NCBI RefSeq assembly: GCF_030409215.1
Contig: NZ_JAUFPL010000018.1
Coordinates: 20,618 to 84,617 of the forward strand
Direction of reading: 5' to 3'
DNA length: 64,000 nt
Source: Halomonas ramblicola
GTDB lineage: Bacteria > Pseudomonadota > Gammaproteobacteria > Pseudomonadales > Halomonadaceae
Part shown: in pieces, positions 49,542-58,938 of the stretch
How the letters are laid out: the number at the start of each line of letters is the position of its first letter
How positions within the stretch are numbered: position 1 is the first letter of the stretch
Program-made: the position numbers and the translations under genes
The notes under the pieces: model-generated
The model's input: the letters and a program-made list of their open reading frames with translations, nothing else
What the model was told of the DNA's origin: nothing
Databases searched by the model: none

Positions 49542-52304
49542 ATGGCCGACACACCCATCGTTCTCGTCGACGGTTCCTCCTACCTCTACCGTGCCTTCCA
49601 CGCCCTGCCGCCGCTGACCACCTCGAAGGGGCAGCCCACCGGTGCCATCAAGGGCGTGCTCAACATGCTCAAGCGGCTGATCAAGGACTATCCCGACAGC
49701 CCCATGGCGGTGGTCTTCGACGCCCCGGGCAAGACCTTCCGCGACGAGCTGTTCGAGGAGTACAAGGCCCAGCGTCCGCCGATGCCCGACGACCTGCGCG
49801 ACCAGGTGGAACCGCTGCACGCCTGCGTCGAGGCGCTGGGCCTGCCGCTGCTATGCATCGAGGGGGTCGAGGCCGACGACGTCATCGGCACCCTGGCCCG
49901 TCACGCCACCCAGGCCGGGCGCGACGCGGTGATCTCCACCGGCGACAAGGACATGGCCCAACTGGTCAACGACCACATCACCCTGGTCAACACCATGAAG
50001 GACGAGACCCTGGACGTGGCCGGCGTGCAGGCGAAGTTCGGGCTGCCGCCCGAGCGGATCATCGACTTCCTGGCCCTGATGGGCGACAAGGTGGACAACA
50101 TCCCGGGGGTGCCGGGGGTCGGCGAGAAGACCGCCCTGGGCCTGCTGCAGGGCATGGACGGTGGCCTGGAGACCATCTACGCCGAGCTGGAGCGGGTCAA
50201 AGAGCTGGGCTTCCGCGGCGCCAAGACGCTGCCCAGGAAGCTCGAGGAGCACCGCGACCAGGCCTTCCTCTCCTATCGACTGGCCACCATCAAGACCGAC
50301 TGCGAGCTGCCGGTGGGGCTCGACGACCTCGACATCGCCCACCCGGACCGTGAGGCGCTGCTCGCGCTCTATCGCGAGCTCGAGTTCAAGGCCTGGCTCG
50401 CCGAGCTGCTGGAGGGCCGGGACGAGGGCGTGGATGACGTGGCCGGCGGCACGCCGGCGGGCGACGGCGAGGCGCGGGAGGCCGCGACGGCCGGTGGCCG
50501 GGAGGATCATGTCGTCCTCGAGCGAGGCGACCTCGATGGCTGGCTCGAGCGGCTCGGTGCCGCGGAGGCCTTCTGCTTCGACCTGGAGACCACCAGCCTC
50601 GACTACATGGAGGCGGAGGTCGTCGGCGTGGGCCTGGCGCTCGAGCCCGGGGAGGCGGCCTATATCCCGCTGGCCCACGACTACCTCGACGCCCCGGCGC
50701 AGCTCGACCGGCAGACGGTGCTGGAGGCGCTGCGCCCGCTGTGGGAGGACGCTCGCCAGACCAAGATCGGCCAGAACCTCAAGTACGACATCTCGGTACT
50801 GGCCAATTACGGTATCCGTGTCGCCGGGCTGCTGGAGGACACCATGCTGGAGTCCTACGTGCTCGACTCCACCGCTACCCGTCACGACATGGACTCGCTG
50901 GCGCTGAAGTACCTGGGCGAGAAGACCATCTCCTTCGAGGAGATCGCCGGCAAGGGAGCGGGGCAGCTCACCTTCAACCAGGTCGCCCTGGAGCAGGCCG
51001 CGCCCTACGCCTGCGAGGACGTCGACATCACCCTGCGCCTGCATCGCGAGCTGCGCCCGCGCGTCGCGGCCGAGGGCCGGCTGGCCAGCGTGCTCGAGGA
51101 GATCGAGCTACCGCTGGTGCCGGTGCTGTCGCGCATGGAGCGCACCGGCGTGGCCCTGGACCCCGAGCGGCTGCATGCCCAGAGCCGCGAACTCGAGACG
51201 CGTATCCGCGAGCTGGAGGCCCGCGCCCACGAGCTGGCGGGACGCGAGTTCAACCTGGGCTCGCCCAAGCAGCTCGGCCAGATCCTCTTCGAGGAGCAGC
51301 AGATCCCGGTGATCAAGAAGACCCCCAAGGGGGCGCCCTCCACCGCCGAGGCGGTGCTGGAGGAGCTGGCGCTGGACTATCCGCTGCCCAAGGTGATCAT
51401 GGAGCACCGGGGCCTCGCCAAGCTCAAGTCCACCTACACCGACAAGTTGCCGAAGCTGGTCAACAAGGCCACCGGGCGACTGCACACCAGTTACCACCAG
51501 GCGGTCACCGCCACCGGGCGGCTGTCCTCCTCCGATCCCAACCTGCAGAACATCCCCATCAGGACCGAAGAAGGAAGAAAGATCCGGCAGGCCTTTATCG
51601 CCCGCCCGGGTTACCGGATCGTCGCCGCCGACTACTCGCAGATCGAGCTGCGCATCATGGCCCACCTCTCCGAGGACAAGGGCCTGCTCGAGGCCTTCGC
51701 CGAGGGTCGCGACATCCACGCCGCCACCGCCGCCGAGGTCTTCGGCGTGGAACTGGACAAGGTCTCCGGCGAGCAGCGGCGCAGCGCCAAGGCGATCAAC
51801 TTCGGGCTGATCTACGGCATGAGCGCCTGGGGCCTCGGTCGCCAGCTGCACATCGAGCGCAACCAGGCCCAGACCTACATCGACCGCTACTTCGACCGCT
51901 ACCCCGGCGTGGCGCGCTACATGGAGCGCATTCGGTCCCAGGCCGCCGAAGACGGCTTCGTCGAGACGGTGTTCGGCCGGCGCCTCTACCTGCCGGAGAT
52001 CCACTCCCAGAACCGCGCCCGCCGCCAGGGCGCCGAGCGCACCGCCATCAATGCTCCCATGCAGGGCAGCGCGGCGGACATCATCAAGCGCGCCATGATC
52101 GACGTGGATGCCTGGCTCACGGCCGGCGAGATGGACGCCTGGATGGTCATGCAGGTCCACGACGAGCTGGTCTTCGAGGTGGCCGACGGCCAGGTGGACG
52201 CCTTCATCGAGGCGGTGAAGGGGCGCATGCAGGCCGCCGCCGAGCTCGGCGTGCCGCTGATCGTCGAGGCCGAGAGCGGCGCCAACTGGGACGAGGCGCA
52301 CTGA
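49542..52304 (+). CDS. polA: DNA polymerase I
   Basis: A 920-residue three-domain repair polymerase. The 5'-3' exonuclease (1-290) shows [40 protein letters not shown] and [20 protein letters not shown]. The 3'-5' exonuclease (about 330-520) begins with [11 protein letters not shown] (D-x-E intact) and contains KIGQNLKYD. The polymerase domain shows [44 protein letters not shown] (motif A), [20 protein letters not shown] (motif B) and [12 protein letters not shown] (motif C). It starts at MADTPIVLV; an ATG three codons upstream is also possible. Confidence 0.97.
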   Translation: MADTPIVLVDGSSYLYRAFHALPPLTTSKGQPTGAIKGVLNMLKRLIKDYPDSPMAVVFDAPGKTFRDELFEEYKAQRPPMPDDLRDQVEPLHACVEALGLPLLCIEGVEADDVIGTLARHATQAGRDAVISTGDKDMAQLVNDHITLVNTMKDETLDVAGVQAKFGLPPERIIDFLALMGDKVDNIPGVPGVGEKTALGLLQGMDGGLETIYAELERVKELGFRGAKTLPRKLEEHRDQAFLSYRLATIKTDCELPVGLDDLDIAHPDREALLALYRELEFKAWLAELLEGRDEGVDDVAGGTPAGDGEAREAATAGGREDHVVLERGDLDGWLERLGAAEAFCFDLETTSLDYMEAEVVGVGLALEPGEAAYIPLAHDYLDAPAQLDRQTVLEALRPLWEDARQTKIGQNLKYDISVLANYGIRVAGLLEDTMLESYVLDSTATRHDMDSLALKYLGEKTISFEEIAGKGAGQLTFNQVALEQAAPYACEDVDITLRLHRELRPRVAAEGRLASVLEEIELPLVPVLSRMERTGVALDPERLHAQSRELETRIRELEARAHELAGREFNLGSPKQLGQILFEEQQIPVIKKTPKGAPSTAEAVLEELALDYPLPKVIMEHRGLAKLKSTYTDKLPKLVNKATGRLHTSYHQAVTATGRLSSSDPNLQNIPIRTEEGRKIRQAFIARPGYRIVAADYSQIELRIMAHLSEDKGLLEAFAEGRDIHAATAAEVFGVELDKVSGEQRRSAKAINFGLIYGMSAWGLGRQLHIERNQAQTYIDRYFDRYPGVARYMERIRSQAAEDGFVETVFGRRLYLPEIHSQNRARRQGAERTAINAPMQGSAADIIKRAMIDVDAWLTAGEMDAWMVMQVHDELVFEVADGQVDAFIEAVKGRMQAAAELGVPLIVEAESGANWDEAH

Positions 52305-52308
52305 GGCC

Positions 52309-52336
52309 TTGACCATGAGCGTGATGGCCATATACT
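52309..52336 (+). promoter_or_regulatory. Strong sigma-70-type promoter immediately after polA
   Basis: TTGACC (52309-52314), 16-base spacer, TATACT (52331-52336), beginning 5 bp after the polA stop codon. The predicted start, near 52343, is just before a stem-loop ending in a T-rich stretch. Confidence 0.65.
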
Positions 52337-52342
52337 GACGGT

Positions 52343-52406
52343 GAATAGTGCCCGCGAGGCCTAACTGGCACTCTTATCCGCCAGAGCAGCCTCGCGGGCT
52401 TTCTTA
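52343..52406 (+). ncRNA. Candidate small RNA or attenuator leader after polA
   Basis: From the predicted start at about 52343, an 11-bp perfect stem GCCCGCGAGGC (52350-52360) / GCCTCGCGGGC (52389-52399) encloses an inner CTGGC / GCCAG hairpin and is followed by TTTCTTA. A promoter feeding straight into a terminator-like structure, with no coding frame between, is the layout of a small RNA gene; Spot 42 and ErsA occupy the equivalent polA-downstream place in other gammaproteobacteria, though the sequence here resembles neither that I can recall. Alternatively it attenuates the NYN gene beginning 22 bp later. Confidence 0.5.
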
Positions 52407-52428
52407 TGTCTGGACGTTAGGGGCGACG

Positions 52429-53133
52429 ATGAAGACGGCCATTCTGATTGATGGTGGTTTCTTCGTGAGGCGCTATCAGACCATCAAGGCAAAAGTGACG
52501 CCCGACGAGGAGGTTACGCCCGAGACGTTGGCCAGGGATATATCGGCGTCGGCCTTTCGGTGGATTCGCAAGGCCAACCCTCATGGCTATCGACAGCGTG
52601 AGCTGTACCGGATTTTCTTCTATGACTGTGGTCCCGAGCGGCACAACGCCGGCCCTCACCCCATTACCGGCGACATTATTCGGGTCGAGGACACGATCGA
52701 CTTCACGTTTCGGGAAGCCCTGCATGAGCAACTGCGGCGTCAGCGCAAGGTGGCGCTTCGTCTCGGGGAGCTCCACGTGAAGAACGGGGACTGGACCTTG
52801 TCCAGGGAGGCGGTCCGCCGACTACGGGCTGGGGCGACGTTGGACGACCTGGAGCCTTCGAGCATTTTCTACAAGGTCAAGCAGGCAGGAGTCGATATGC
52901 GGATCGGTCTCGATATCGCGTCGATCTCACAGCAGGGGCAGGTGGACCAGATTATTCTGGTCGCTGGGGATTCGGATTTTGTTCCAGCTGCCAAGATGGC
53001 GCGTCGCAATGGCATCGACTTCATACTCGACCCCATGTGGAATCCGATCCGGCCCGAGTTGAATGAGCATATCGATGGGATATGCTCTGTCATGCCGAAC
53101 CCCCACGGAGAGGGAAACAGGCGCCGGAGGTGA
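52429..53133 (+). CDS. NYN-domain (PIN-like) putative nuclease
   Basis: A 234-residue protein of the LabA/DUF88 group. TAILIDGGFFVRRY at residues 3-16 carries the first catalytic Asp, and IILVAGDSDFVPAAKMARRNGIDFILDPMW near 180 carries the second acidic cluster (GDSDF), the usual metal site of NYN RNases. It is clearly lower in GC and looser in codon choice than its neighbours, suggesting recent acquisition. It is a single gene, bounded by the stem-loop at 52350 and a terminator at 53159. The target is unknown; roles in RNA decay or defence are possible. Confidence 0.85.
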   Translation: MKTAILIDGGFFVRRYQTIKAKVTPDEEVTPETLARDISASAFRWIRKANPHGYRQRELYRIFFYDCGPERHNAGPHPITGDIIRVEDTIDFTFREALHEQLRRQRKVALRLGELHVKNGDWTLSREAVRRLRAGATLDDLEPSSIFYKVKQAGVDMRIGLDIASISQQGQVDQIILVAGDSDFVPAAKMARRNGIDFILDPMWNPIRPELNEHIDGICSVMPNPHGEGNRRRR

Positions 53134-53158
53134 GGCCTGGCATTTCATTCATATCCTC

Positions 53159-53187
53159 AAGGCCCGCGGCACTGCCGCGGGCCTTTT
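53159..53187 (+). terminator. Intrinsic terminator after the NYN gene
   Basis: AAGGCCCGCGGC-ACT-GCCGCGGGCCTT plus TTTT-type end. It can serve both the NYN gene and the convergent LysR gene. Confidence 0.85.
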
Positions 53188-53233
53188 GCTATCGGCGCAG
53201 GGAAGGCCAGGGTGATGCCTCGCCCCAGGCTCG

Positions 53234-54145
53234 TCATGCTTGGGGTGCAAGCTCCCGGATCGCCACGCTCAGCTCCTCCACCAGGACCTCCACCGCCAGC
53301 GGCAGGGTACGCCCCGCGGCGCCGCACAGCACCAGCCGCGCGCCGTCGATGCGCGGGTCCCGCAACGGCTTGAACACCAGCTCACCATGCGCCAGCTCGC
53401 GGGCGACGTCGAGCTCGTTGAGGAAGGCCACCCCCAGCCCCGCCCGCGCCAGCGACTTGATCGCCAGGATCCGGTTGCAGCCGGCCAGCGGCGAGAGCTC
53501 GATATCGGACTGGGCCAGTACCCGCTCCAGGGTCGAGCCGCGGAACATCTCGGCATCCGGCAGGATCGCCGGATAGTCGCGGCAGTCGTCCAGGCGCACG
53601 TCCGGCCGCTCGGCCAAGGGGTGGGAGGGGACGACGACCGCCCCGAAGCCCAGCTCCACCGACTCGATGAAGCGGATCCGAGGCGTCGGGGGCGGGTTCA
53701 TGCAGATGCCGATGTCGGCCTCGCCGGTGGCGACTTCCTCGAGGATGGCCTCGGTCAAACCGGTGCGTAGCGCGAAGCGGACCCGGGGAAAGCGCTCGCC
53801 GAAGCGGCCCAGCAGCCTGGGCAGGACCTCGTCGGTCAGCGACTCGACGGTGGCGATGCGCACCTCGGCGCAGCCGGTGCCGCGGATATCGCCGAGGGTC
53901 TCGAGCAGCTGGCGCTCGTCGCGCTGCCACTGGCGGATCTGGGCGAGCATCAGCTCGCCCGCCGGGGAGAGCCGCAGGCCCCGCGGCAGCCGCTCGAACA
54001 GCGGCACGCCCAACTCGTCCTCCAGCTTGAGGATCTGGCGATTCACCGCCGAGGCGGCGACATGCAGCCGCTCCGCCGCCTTGCGCAGCGAGCCCTGACG
54101 GGCGACCTCCTCGAAGTAGCGCAATCCCGTGAGCAACAGGTGCAT
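53234..54145 (-). CDS. LysR-family transcriptional regulator
   Basis: A 303-residue regulator. The winged helix-turn-helix at about 1-60 reads LRYFEEVARQGSLRKAAERLHVAASAVNRQILKLEDELGVPLFERLPRGLRLSPAG, followed by a periplasmic-binding-type effector domain (EVRIATVESLTDEVLPRLL, GEADIGICMNPPP, IKSLARAGLGVAFL). It is divergent from the NCS2 permease cluster and most likely controls it. The effector is unknown, perhaps a purine or related heterocycle. Confidence 0.92.
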   Translation of the reverse strand: MHLLLTGLRYFEEVARQGSLRKAAERLHVAASAVNRQILKLEDELGVPLFERLPRGLRLSPAGELMLAQIRQWQRDERQLLETLGDIRGTGCAEVRIATVESLTDEVLPRLLGRFGERFPRVRFALRTGLTEAILEEVATGEADIGICMNPPPTPRIRFIESVELGFGAVVVPSHPLAERPDVRLDDCRDYPAILPDAEMFRGSTLERVLAQSDIELSPLAGCNRILAIKSLARAGLGVAFLNELDVARELAHGELVFKPLRDPRIDGARLVLCGAAGRTLPLAVEVLVEELSVAIRELAPQA

Positions 54146-54167
54146 GGCCGTCTCCCGAGGGATATCT

Positions 54168-54184
54168 GTTGCCTTTTCGGCAAC
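54168..54184. promoter_or_regulatory. LysR-type operator candidate
   Basis: GTTGCC-TTTTC-GGCAAC, a perfect inverted repeat containing a T-N11-A core (54170 to 54182), lies 23 bp before the LysR gene and about 90 bp before the permease. This is the usual place for a LysR recognition site. Confidence 0.55.
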
Positions 54185-54274
54185 GAAATGAGCGAAACAT
54201 TATTATGGACCAGTACAGTCGGGCGGCGCTAGCTTGAACCTACCTCCACAACACAACAAGCGAGGCTCCTCACC

Positions 54275-55654
54275 ATGTGCACTCCCCACGAGCCACTCGG
54301 CTCACGCGACTCCCGGGTCGAACCGGTCGACCAGAAGCTGCCGCTACCCTCGATGCTGCTGTACGGCGTGCAGCACGTGCTGGTGATGGCCGCCGCGCCG
54401 ATCACCGCCGTCTTCCTGGTCGGCCAGGCGATGGGCTTCGGCAACGACGTCATGGTCGCGCTGATGAGCGCCACCTTCCTGGTCTGCGGCTTTGGCACCC
54501 TGCTGCAGTCCTTCGGCCCCTTCGGCATCGGCGCCCGCCTGCCCTTCGTGCAGGTGCCGGGCGGGGCGCCTCTGGTGATCTTCCTGACCATCGCCCAGGC
54601 CACCGACCTGCAGACGGCCACCGGCGCGGTGATCCTCACCGGGGTGTTCTACTTCCTGGCGCTGCCCTTCTTCACCAAGGTGCTGAGGTTCTTCCCGCCG
54701 ATCGTGATCGGCACCATGCTGCTGCTGGTCGCCATCAACCTGGTGCGCATCTTCGGCGGGCTGATCACCGGCCAGGAGGGCTCGCCGGACTTCGCCAACC
54801 TGACCAGCATCGCCTTGGCCCTGGCGACCATGACCGCCATCGTGCTGTGCGCCCGGCTGTTCACCGGCGTGCTGCAGCGCATCGCGGTGATGCTGGGGCT
54901 GCTCATCGGCGCCACCCTGGCCGCGGTGTTCGGCGTCATGGAGTTCGACGGCGTGCTCACCGGCCCGGTGGTGGCCCTGCCGTCGCTGTTCCCCTTCGGC
55001 CTGCCCAAGTTCGACCTCTTCGCCTCGCTGCCGCTGATCATCTTCAGCGTGGTGTCGATGACCGAGGCCACCGGCCAGACCCTGGCCACCGCCGAGATCG
55101 TCGAGAAGCACGGCGACGCCCGGGCCCTGGTGCCGCGCAACATCCGCGCCGACGCCCTGGGCTCGCTGCTCGGCGGCTGCTTCGGTACCTCGCTGATCAT
55201 CACCAGCGGCGAGAACATCGGCATCGTGCGTGCCACCGGGGTGCGCTCGCGCTACGTCACCGTTGCCGCCGGCCTGATCCTGGTGCTGCTCGGCCTGTTC
55301 GCGCCGCTCGGCCGTCTGGCGTCGCTGCTGCCCACCGCCGTGGTGGCGGGCACCGCGGTAATCGTCTTCGCCATCATCGGCGTGATGGGCATCAATATCC
55401 TGCGTCGGGTCGACTTCGACGAGCACGGCAACATGTTCACCCTGGCCTCGGCGCTGGCCATGGGGCTGCTGCCGATCCTGGTGCCCGGCTTCTACAGCGC
55501 CTTCCCCGAACACCTGCAGATCCTGCTCGGCAACGGCCTGGCCATGGGCACCCTGACCGCCGTGTTGGTCAACCTGCTGTTCCATCACCTCGGCCGCCGG
55601 AACGATGCCCCCGCGGGCGCGGCGCTGCCCCGTCAAGAGATCAAAGGAAAGTAA
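54275..55654 (+). CDS. NCS2-family nucleobase permease
   Basis: A 459-residue nucleobase:cation symporter with about 12-14 membrane segments. The family signature is present as GENIGIVRATG near 310 (E-N-x-G-x4-T-G), preceded by the substrate-loop region SMTEATGQTLATAEIVEKHGD near 265. This branch transports xanthine, uric acid or related purines, and the exact substrate is unknown. It leads a compact run with the amidohydrolase (3 bp apart) and a TauE/SafE permease. Confidence 0.9.
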   Translation: MCTPHEPLGSRDSRVEPVDQKLPLPSMLLYGVQHVLVMAAAPITAVFLVGQAMGFGNDVMVALMSATFLVCGFGTLLQSFGPFGIGARLPFVQVPGGAPLVIFLTIAQATDLQTATGAVILTGVFYFLALPFFTKVLRFFPPIVIGTMLLLVAINLVRIFGGLITGQEGSPDFANLTSIALALATMTAIVLCARLFTGVLQRIAVMLGLLIGATLAAVFGVMEFDGVLTGPVVALPSLFPFGLPKFDLFASLPLIIFSVVSMTEATGQTLATAEIVEKHGDARALVPRNIRADALGSLLGGCFGTSLIITSGENIGIVRATGVRSRYVTVAAGLILVLLGLFAPLGRLASLLPTAVVAGTAVIVFAIIGVMGINILRRVDFDEHGNMFTLASALAMGLLPILVPGFYSAFPEHLQILLGNGLAMGTLTAVLVNLLFHHLGRRNDAPAGAALPRQEIKGK

Positions 55655-55657
55655 CCC

Positions 55658-57106
55658 ATGTCGCCGACACCGTATTCCACCGACCCGCTGGCCCCGGCCG
55701 ACTTCGCCGACGAGACGCTGCTGCTGCTGCCCGAGGAGGTGCTGCTGGAGGGGGGCTGCGCCCGCGACCGGGCGGTGCTGGTGGCGGACGGCCGCTTCGC
55801 CGAGGTCGGCGAGCGCCGGGAGCTGCTGGCCCGCCACCCCGAGCTCGTGCCCATCGAGCTCCCCGGCAAGCTGCTGATGCCGGGGTTCATCGATGCCCAT
55901 CACCACCTGACGCAGTCGCTCGGCAAGTCGCTGGTGTTCGGCGAGCCCTCGGAGATCTTCAAGCGCATCTGGGTACCGCTGGAGGGCAGCCTGGACGAGC
56001 GGCTGCTGCATCTGTCGGCCAAGCTCGCCGCCCTGGAGGCCCTGCGCGGCGGCTTCACCACCGCCGTGGACGCCGGCACCCGGGCCTCGGCGGAGCTCGA
56101 CGGCATCGCCGGTGCCGCCGAGGAGACCGGCCTGCGCTGCGTGCTGGGCTTCATCTGCAACGACCTGGGCGGCGGCCGCCCCGACGGCGGGACGATCCGC
56201 CGCGCCGCCGAACGCCACCTGGCGGACTGGGCGGGCCATTCGCTGGTCCATCCGTCGCTGGCGGTATCGATCCCCGAGGTGGCCAGCGATGCCATGCTGC
56301 GCGACGCCGCGGCGCTCTGTACCGAGGGCGGGGCCATCTTCCAGACCCATGTCAACGAGCACCTGCAGGCCGTGGAGCGCTCCCTGGTGGCCCGGGGACA
56401 GCGACCGCTGGAGCACCTGCACGCCGCCGGCGCCCTGGGCCCGCAGACCCTGGTCGCCCACGCCACCCTGGTGACGCCCTGGGAGCTCAACCTGCTGCGC
56501 GACACCGGCACCGCGGTGGCCGTCAATCCGGTGGCCAGCAGTTGGAAAGGCAACGCCGTGGCGCCGGCCTTGCAGATGGCGGCCCAGGGCATTCGCTTCG
56601 GGCTGGGCAGCGACGGCACGCGCAGCGACGCCTTCCGCCTGCTCGATGCCGCCGAGACCAGCCAGCGCCTGGCCTTCGGGCTGGCCAGCGGCGATTCCTC
56701 CTGCGGCGGCGGCTGGCTGTGGCTCGATCACGCCACCCGCGCCGGCGCCGATGCCGCGGGGCTTTCGGGCGTGACCGGGGCGATCGCCCCGGGCCTGGCC
56801 GCCGACTTCCTGCTGGTGGATCTCGAGGTGCCGGAGATGACACCGTCCTGGGATCGCCCCTGGGAGCTGGTGCGCTACGCCAACCGCGACCAGATCGAGG
56901 CGGTGTTCACCAACGGCCGGCTGCGGTTGTGGCAGGGCTGGCCGGTGGACTGGGACGCCCGCGCGCTGCTCGCCGAGGTGCGCGAGGCGGCCGGCGCCGC
57001 GGTGGCACGTGCGCCGATCCAGCGGGTGCACCCGACCTCGGCGGTCCATCGCGAGCGAGTCATGGCGTCGCGGCCGGGCGCGGAGGCGTGGACGCCCCAT
57101 GAGTGA
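55658..57106 (+). CDS. Amidohydrolase-superfamily deaminase/hydrolase of a purine-like substrate
   Basis: A 482-residue metal-dependent hydrolase. The TIM-barrel metal site is complete: MPGFIDAHHHLTQS (HxH, near 75), QTHVNEH (His near 230), VAHATLVTPWE (His near 268) and GLGSDGTRSDAF (Asp near 318). It is closest in pattern to the guanine/8-oxoguanine deaminase and chlorohydrolase (TrzN/AtzA) group, but the usual CPxSN stretch is replaced by NPVASSWKGN, so the substrate is unclear. It is cotranscribed with a nucleobase permease, which argues for a purine, pterin or triazine-like ring. Confidence 0.85.
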   Translation: MSPTPYSTDPLAPADFADETLLLLPEEVLLEGGCARDRAVLVADGRFAEVGERRELLARHPELVPIELPGKLLMPGFIDAHHHLTQSLGKSLVFGEPSEIFKRIWVPLEGSLDERLLHLSAKLAALEALRGGFTTAVDAGTRASAELDGIAGAAEETGLRCVLGFICNDLGGGRPDGGTIRRAAERHLADWAGHSLVHPSLAVSIPEVASDAMLRDAAALCTEGGAIFQTHVNEHLQAVERSLVARGQRPLEHLHAAGALGPQTLVAHATLVTPWELNLLRDTGTAVAVNPVASSWKGNAVAPALQMAAQGIRFGLGSDGTRSDAFRLLDAAETSQRLAFGLASGDSSCGGGWLWLDHATRAGADAAGLSGVTGAIAPGLAADFLLVDLEVPEMTPSWDRPWELVRYANRDQIEAVFTNGRLRLWQGWPVDWDARALLAEVREAAGAAVARAPIQRVHPTSAVHRERVMASRPGAEAWTPHE

Positions 57107-57812
57107 GCTCGTCGTCTACGCCGTCCTCGCCGCGGCCACCGGCATCGCGGCCTTCATGCAGGGAGCGATCGGCATCGGCTTCGCGCTGATCGTCGCCCCG
57201 GTGATGGGCTTCCTGCGTCCCGACCTGCTGCCGGTCGCCCTGCTGGTGCTGATGCTGCCGCTCAACCTCTATGTGGCGCTGCGCGAGCGCGAGGCGATCG
57301 ACTGGCGCGGCACGGCCTGGATCGGCGTGGGCCGCCTGCCGGGGACCTTCCTGGGGTTGTGGATCCTGGTGATCATGAGCACCAACGGCCTCAACCAGCT
57401 GATCGGCGCCTCGACGGTGCTGGCCGTGCTCGCCGCGCTGTTCGCGCCGGTGTTCCGCCCCAAGGCGGGGGCCTGCGCCTCGGTGGGGCTGATCACCGGG
57501 GTCACCGAGACCGCCACCGGCGTCGGCGGTCCTCCGTTGGCGCTGCTCTATCAGCATCGTCCCGGGCCGGAGCTGCGCTCGACCATCGCCTGCTGCTTCC
57601 TGATCGGCGAGCTGGTGTCGCTTGTGATCCTGGCCGCGGCGGGCAAGGTCGGTGAGGAGCAGCTGCGCTGGGCGCTCTACCTGTTGCCGCCGTTGCTGGT
57701 CGGCAGCGTCGCCAGCCGCGTCATGCACCACCGCCTCGACGCCCGCCGGCTGCGCCAGGGGGTGCTGCTGTTCGCGCTGGTCTCCGGCGTGGTGCTGATG
57801 GTGCCGCGCTAA
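57099..57812 (+). CDS. TauE/SafE-family membrane permease
   Basis: A 237-residue polytopic protein with about 7-8 hydrophobic segments and the family's duplicated glycine/proline loops: FMQGAIGIGFALIVAPVMGFL in the first half and GVTETATGVGGPPLALLYQH in the second. The family exports sulfonates or organic anions. Its ATG lies inside the last codons of the amidohydrolase (8-bp overlap), so it belongs to the operon and may export a deaminated product; this is inference. Confidence 0.88.
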   Translation: MSELVVYAVLAAATGIAAFMQGAIGIGFALIVAPVMGFLRPDLLPVALLVLMLPLNLYVALREREAIDWRGTAWIGVGRLPGTFLGLWILVIMSTNGLNQLIGASTVLAVLAALFAPVFRPKAGACASVGLITGVTETATGVGGPPLALLYQHRPGPELRSTIACCFLIGELVSLVILAAAGKVGEEQLRWALYLLPPLLVGSVASRVMHHRLDARRLRQGVLLFALVSGVVLMVPR

Positions 57813-57836
57813 CCGCTGTCCCAGGCGCGTAACATG

Positions 57837-57865
57837 AGAGGCCCACGGCATTGCCGCGGGCCTCT
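57837..57865. terminator. Bidirectional hairpin between the TauE/SafE gene and the iron-binding gene
   Basis: AGAGGCCCACGGC / GCCGCGGGCCTCT with one A-C mismatch and a 3-base loop, between convergent genes. No T run follows. Confidence 0.6.
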
Positions 57866-57884
57866 CGCTATCGATGCATGATGC

Positions 57885-58913
57885 TTACCGCCAGCCGACG
57901 CGATCGAAGATCCGCACGGCTTCGGGGTTGTTCTCGCCCAGCTCGCTGACGTTGAGCTCGTCCTTCTTGAAGTCGCCCCAGGATTCCAGCACCTCATCCT
58001 TCTCGATGCCCTCGACCACCGGGAACTCGTAGTTGCCCGCGGCGAAGATCGTCTGGGCCTCGTCGGAGGCCAGGAACTCCAGGAAGCGGATGGCGTTCTC
58101 GCGGTTCGGCGCGCCCTCCACGACGCCGGCACCGCCCACGTTGACGTGGGTGCCGCGGCCGTCCTGGTTGGGGAAGAAGATCTCGACCTGCTCGGCGACT
58201 TCCCGGTCGGCGTCATCATCCGACTTCAGCAGGCGCACGTAGTAGTAGTGGTTGGCCACGGCGATGTCGCACTCGCCGCTGGCGACGCCCTTGATCTGGT
58301 CGGTGTCGCCACCCTCGGGGTCGCGGGCCATGTTGTCGACCACGCCCTGGGCCCAGGCCTCGGCTTCCTCGGCGCCGTGATGGGCGATCAGCGAGGCGAG
58401 CAGCGACTGGTTGTAGATGTTGTTGGAGGAGCGGATGCACACCTGACCCTCGAACTCGGGGTCGGCCAGGTCCTCATAGCTTTCGAGCTCGCCCGCCTCG
58501 ACCGTCTCGGGGTTATAGAAGATGGCTCGGGCGCGCTGGCTGAGGCCGAACCACAGCCCCTCGGGGTGGCGCATGGACTCCGGCAGGCGCTCGGCCAGCA
58601 CCTCGGACTCGATGCCCTGGAAGACGCCTTCCTGCTCGGCACGCCACAGGCGGCCGGCGTCCACTGTGATCATCACGTCGGCGGGACTGGCCACGCCCTC
58701 GCGCTTGATGCGCTCGATCAGCTGGTCGGAGTCGCCCTCCAGCAGGTTGACCTCGATGCCGGTCTCCTCGGTGAAGGCCTGGTAGAGCGCCTCGTCGGAG
58801 TCATAGTGGCGCGCCGAGTAGAGGTTGAGCTCGTCGGCGGCGGCGGTGGTGGCGAAGGCCGAGCCGGCCAGCACGGCGGCGAAGGGGGCGGCGAGACGAA
58901 CGGGCTTGATCAT
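57885..58913 (-). CDS. Iron(III) ABC transporter periplasmic binding protein
   Basis: A 342-residue FbpA/FutA-type ferric-binding protein. The signal peptide ends ATTAAADELN (near 26). LNLYSARHYDSDEALYQAFTEETGIEV and the ferric-site tyrosines in the SNNIYNQSLL and NHYYYVRLL stretches (about 165-225) match the family, as do ADVMITVDAGRLWRAEQEGVFQ and ASDEAQTIFAAGNYEFPV. It is divergent from the ATPase gene across a 212-bp region with a Fur-like box. Confidence 0.93.
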   Translation of the reverse strand: MIKPVRLAAPFAAVLAGSAFATTAAADELNLYSARHYDSDEALYQAFTEETGIEVNLLEGDSDQLIERIKREGVASPADVMITVDAGRLWRAEQEGVFQGIESEVLAERLPESMRHPEGLWFGLSQRARAIFYNPETVEAGELESYEDLADPEFEGQVCIRSSNNIYNQSLLASLIAHHGAEEAEAWAQGVVDNMARDPEGGDTDQIKGVASGECDIAVANHYYYVRLLKSDDDADREVAEQVEIFFPNQDGRGTHVNVGGAGVVEGAPNRENAIRFLEFLASDEAQTIFAAGNYEFPVVEGIEKDEVLESWGDFKKDELNVSELGENNPEAVRIFDRVGWR

Positions 58914-58938
58914 CGGGACCTCGAGTGTGGACTGTCAG

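Noticed and set aside
54344..57100. A 918-codon open frame on the minus strand across the permease-amidohydrolase genes
   Set aside because: It is the antisense shadow of high-GC codon bias: Gly/Gln/Arg/His-rich, no domain pattern, and fully overlaps two well-supported genes.
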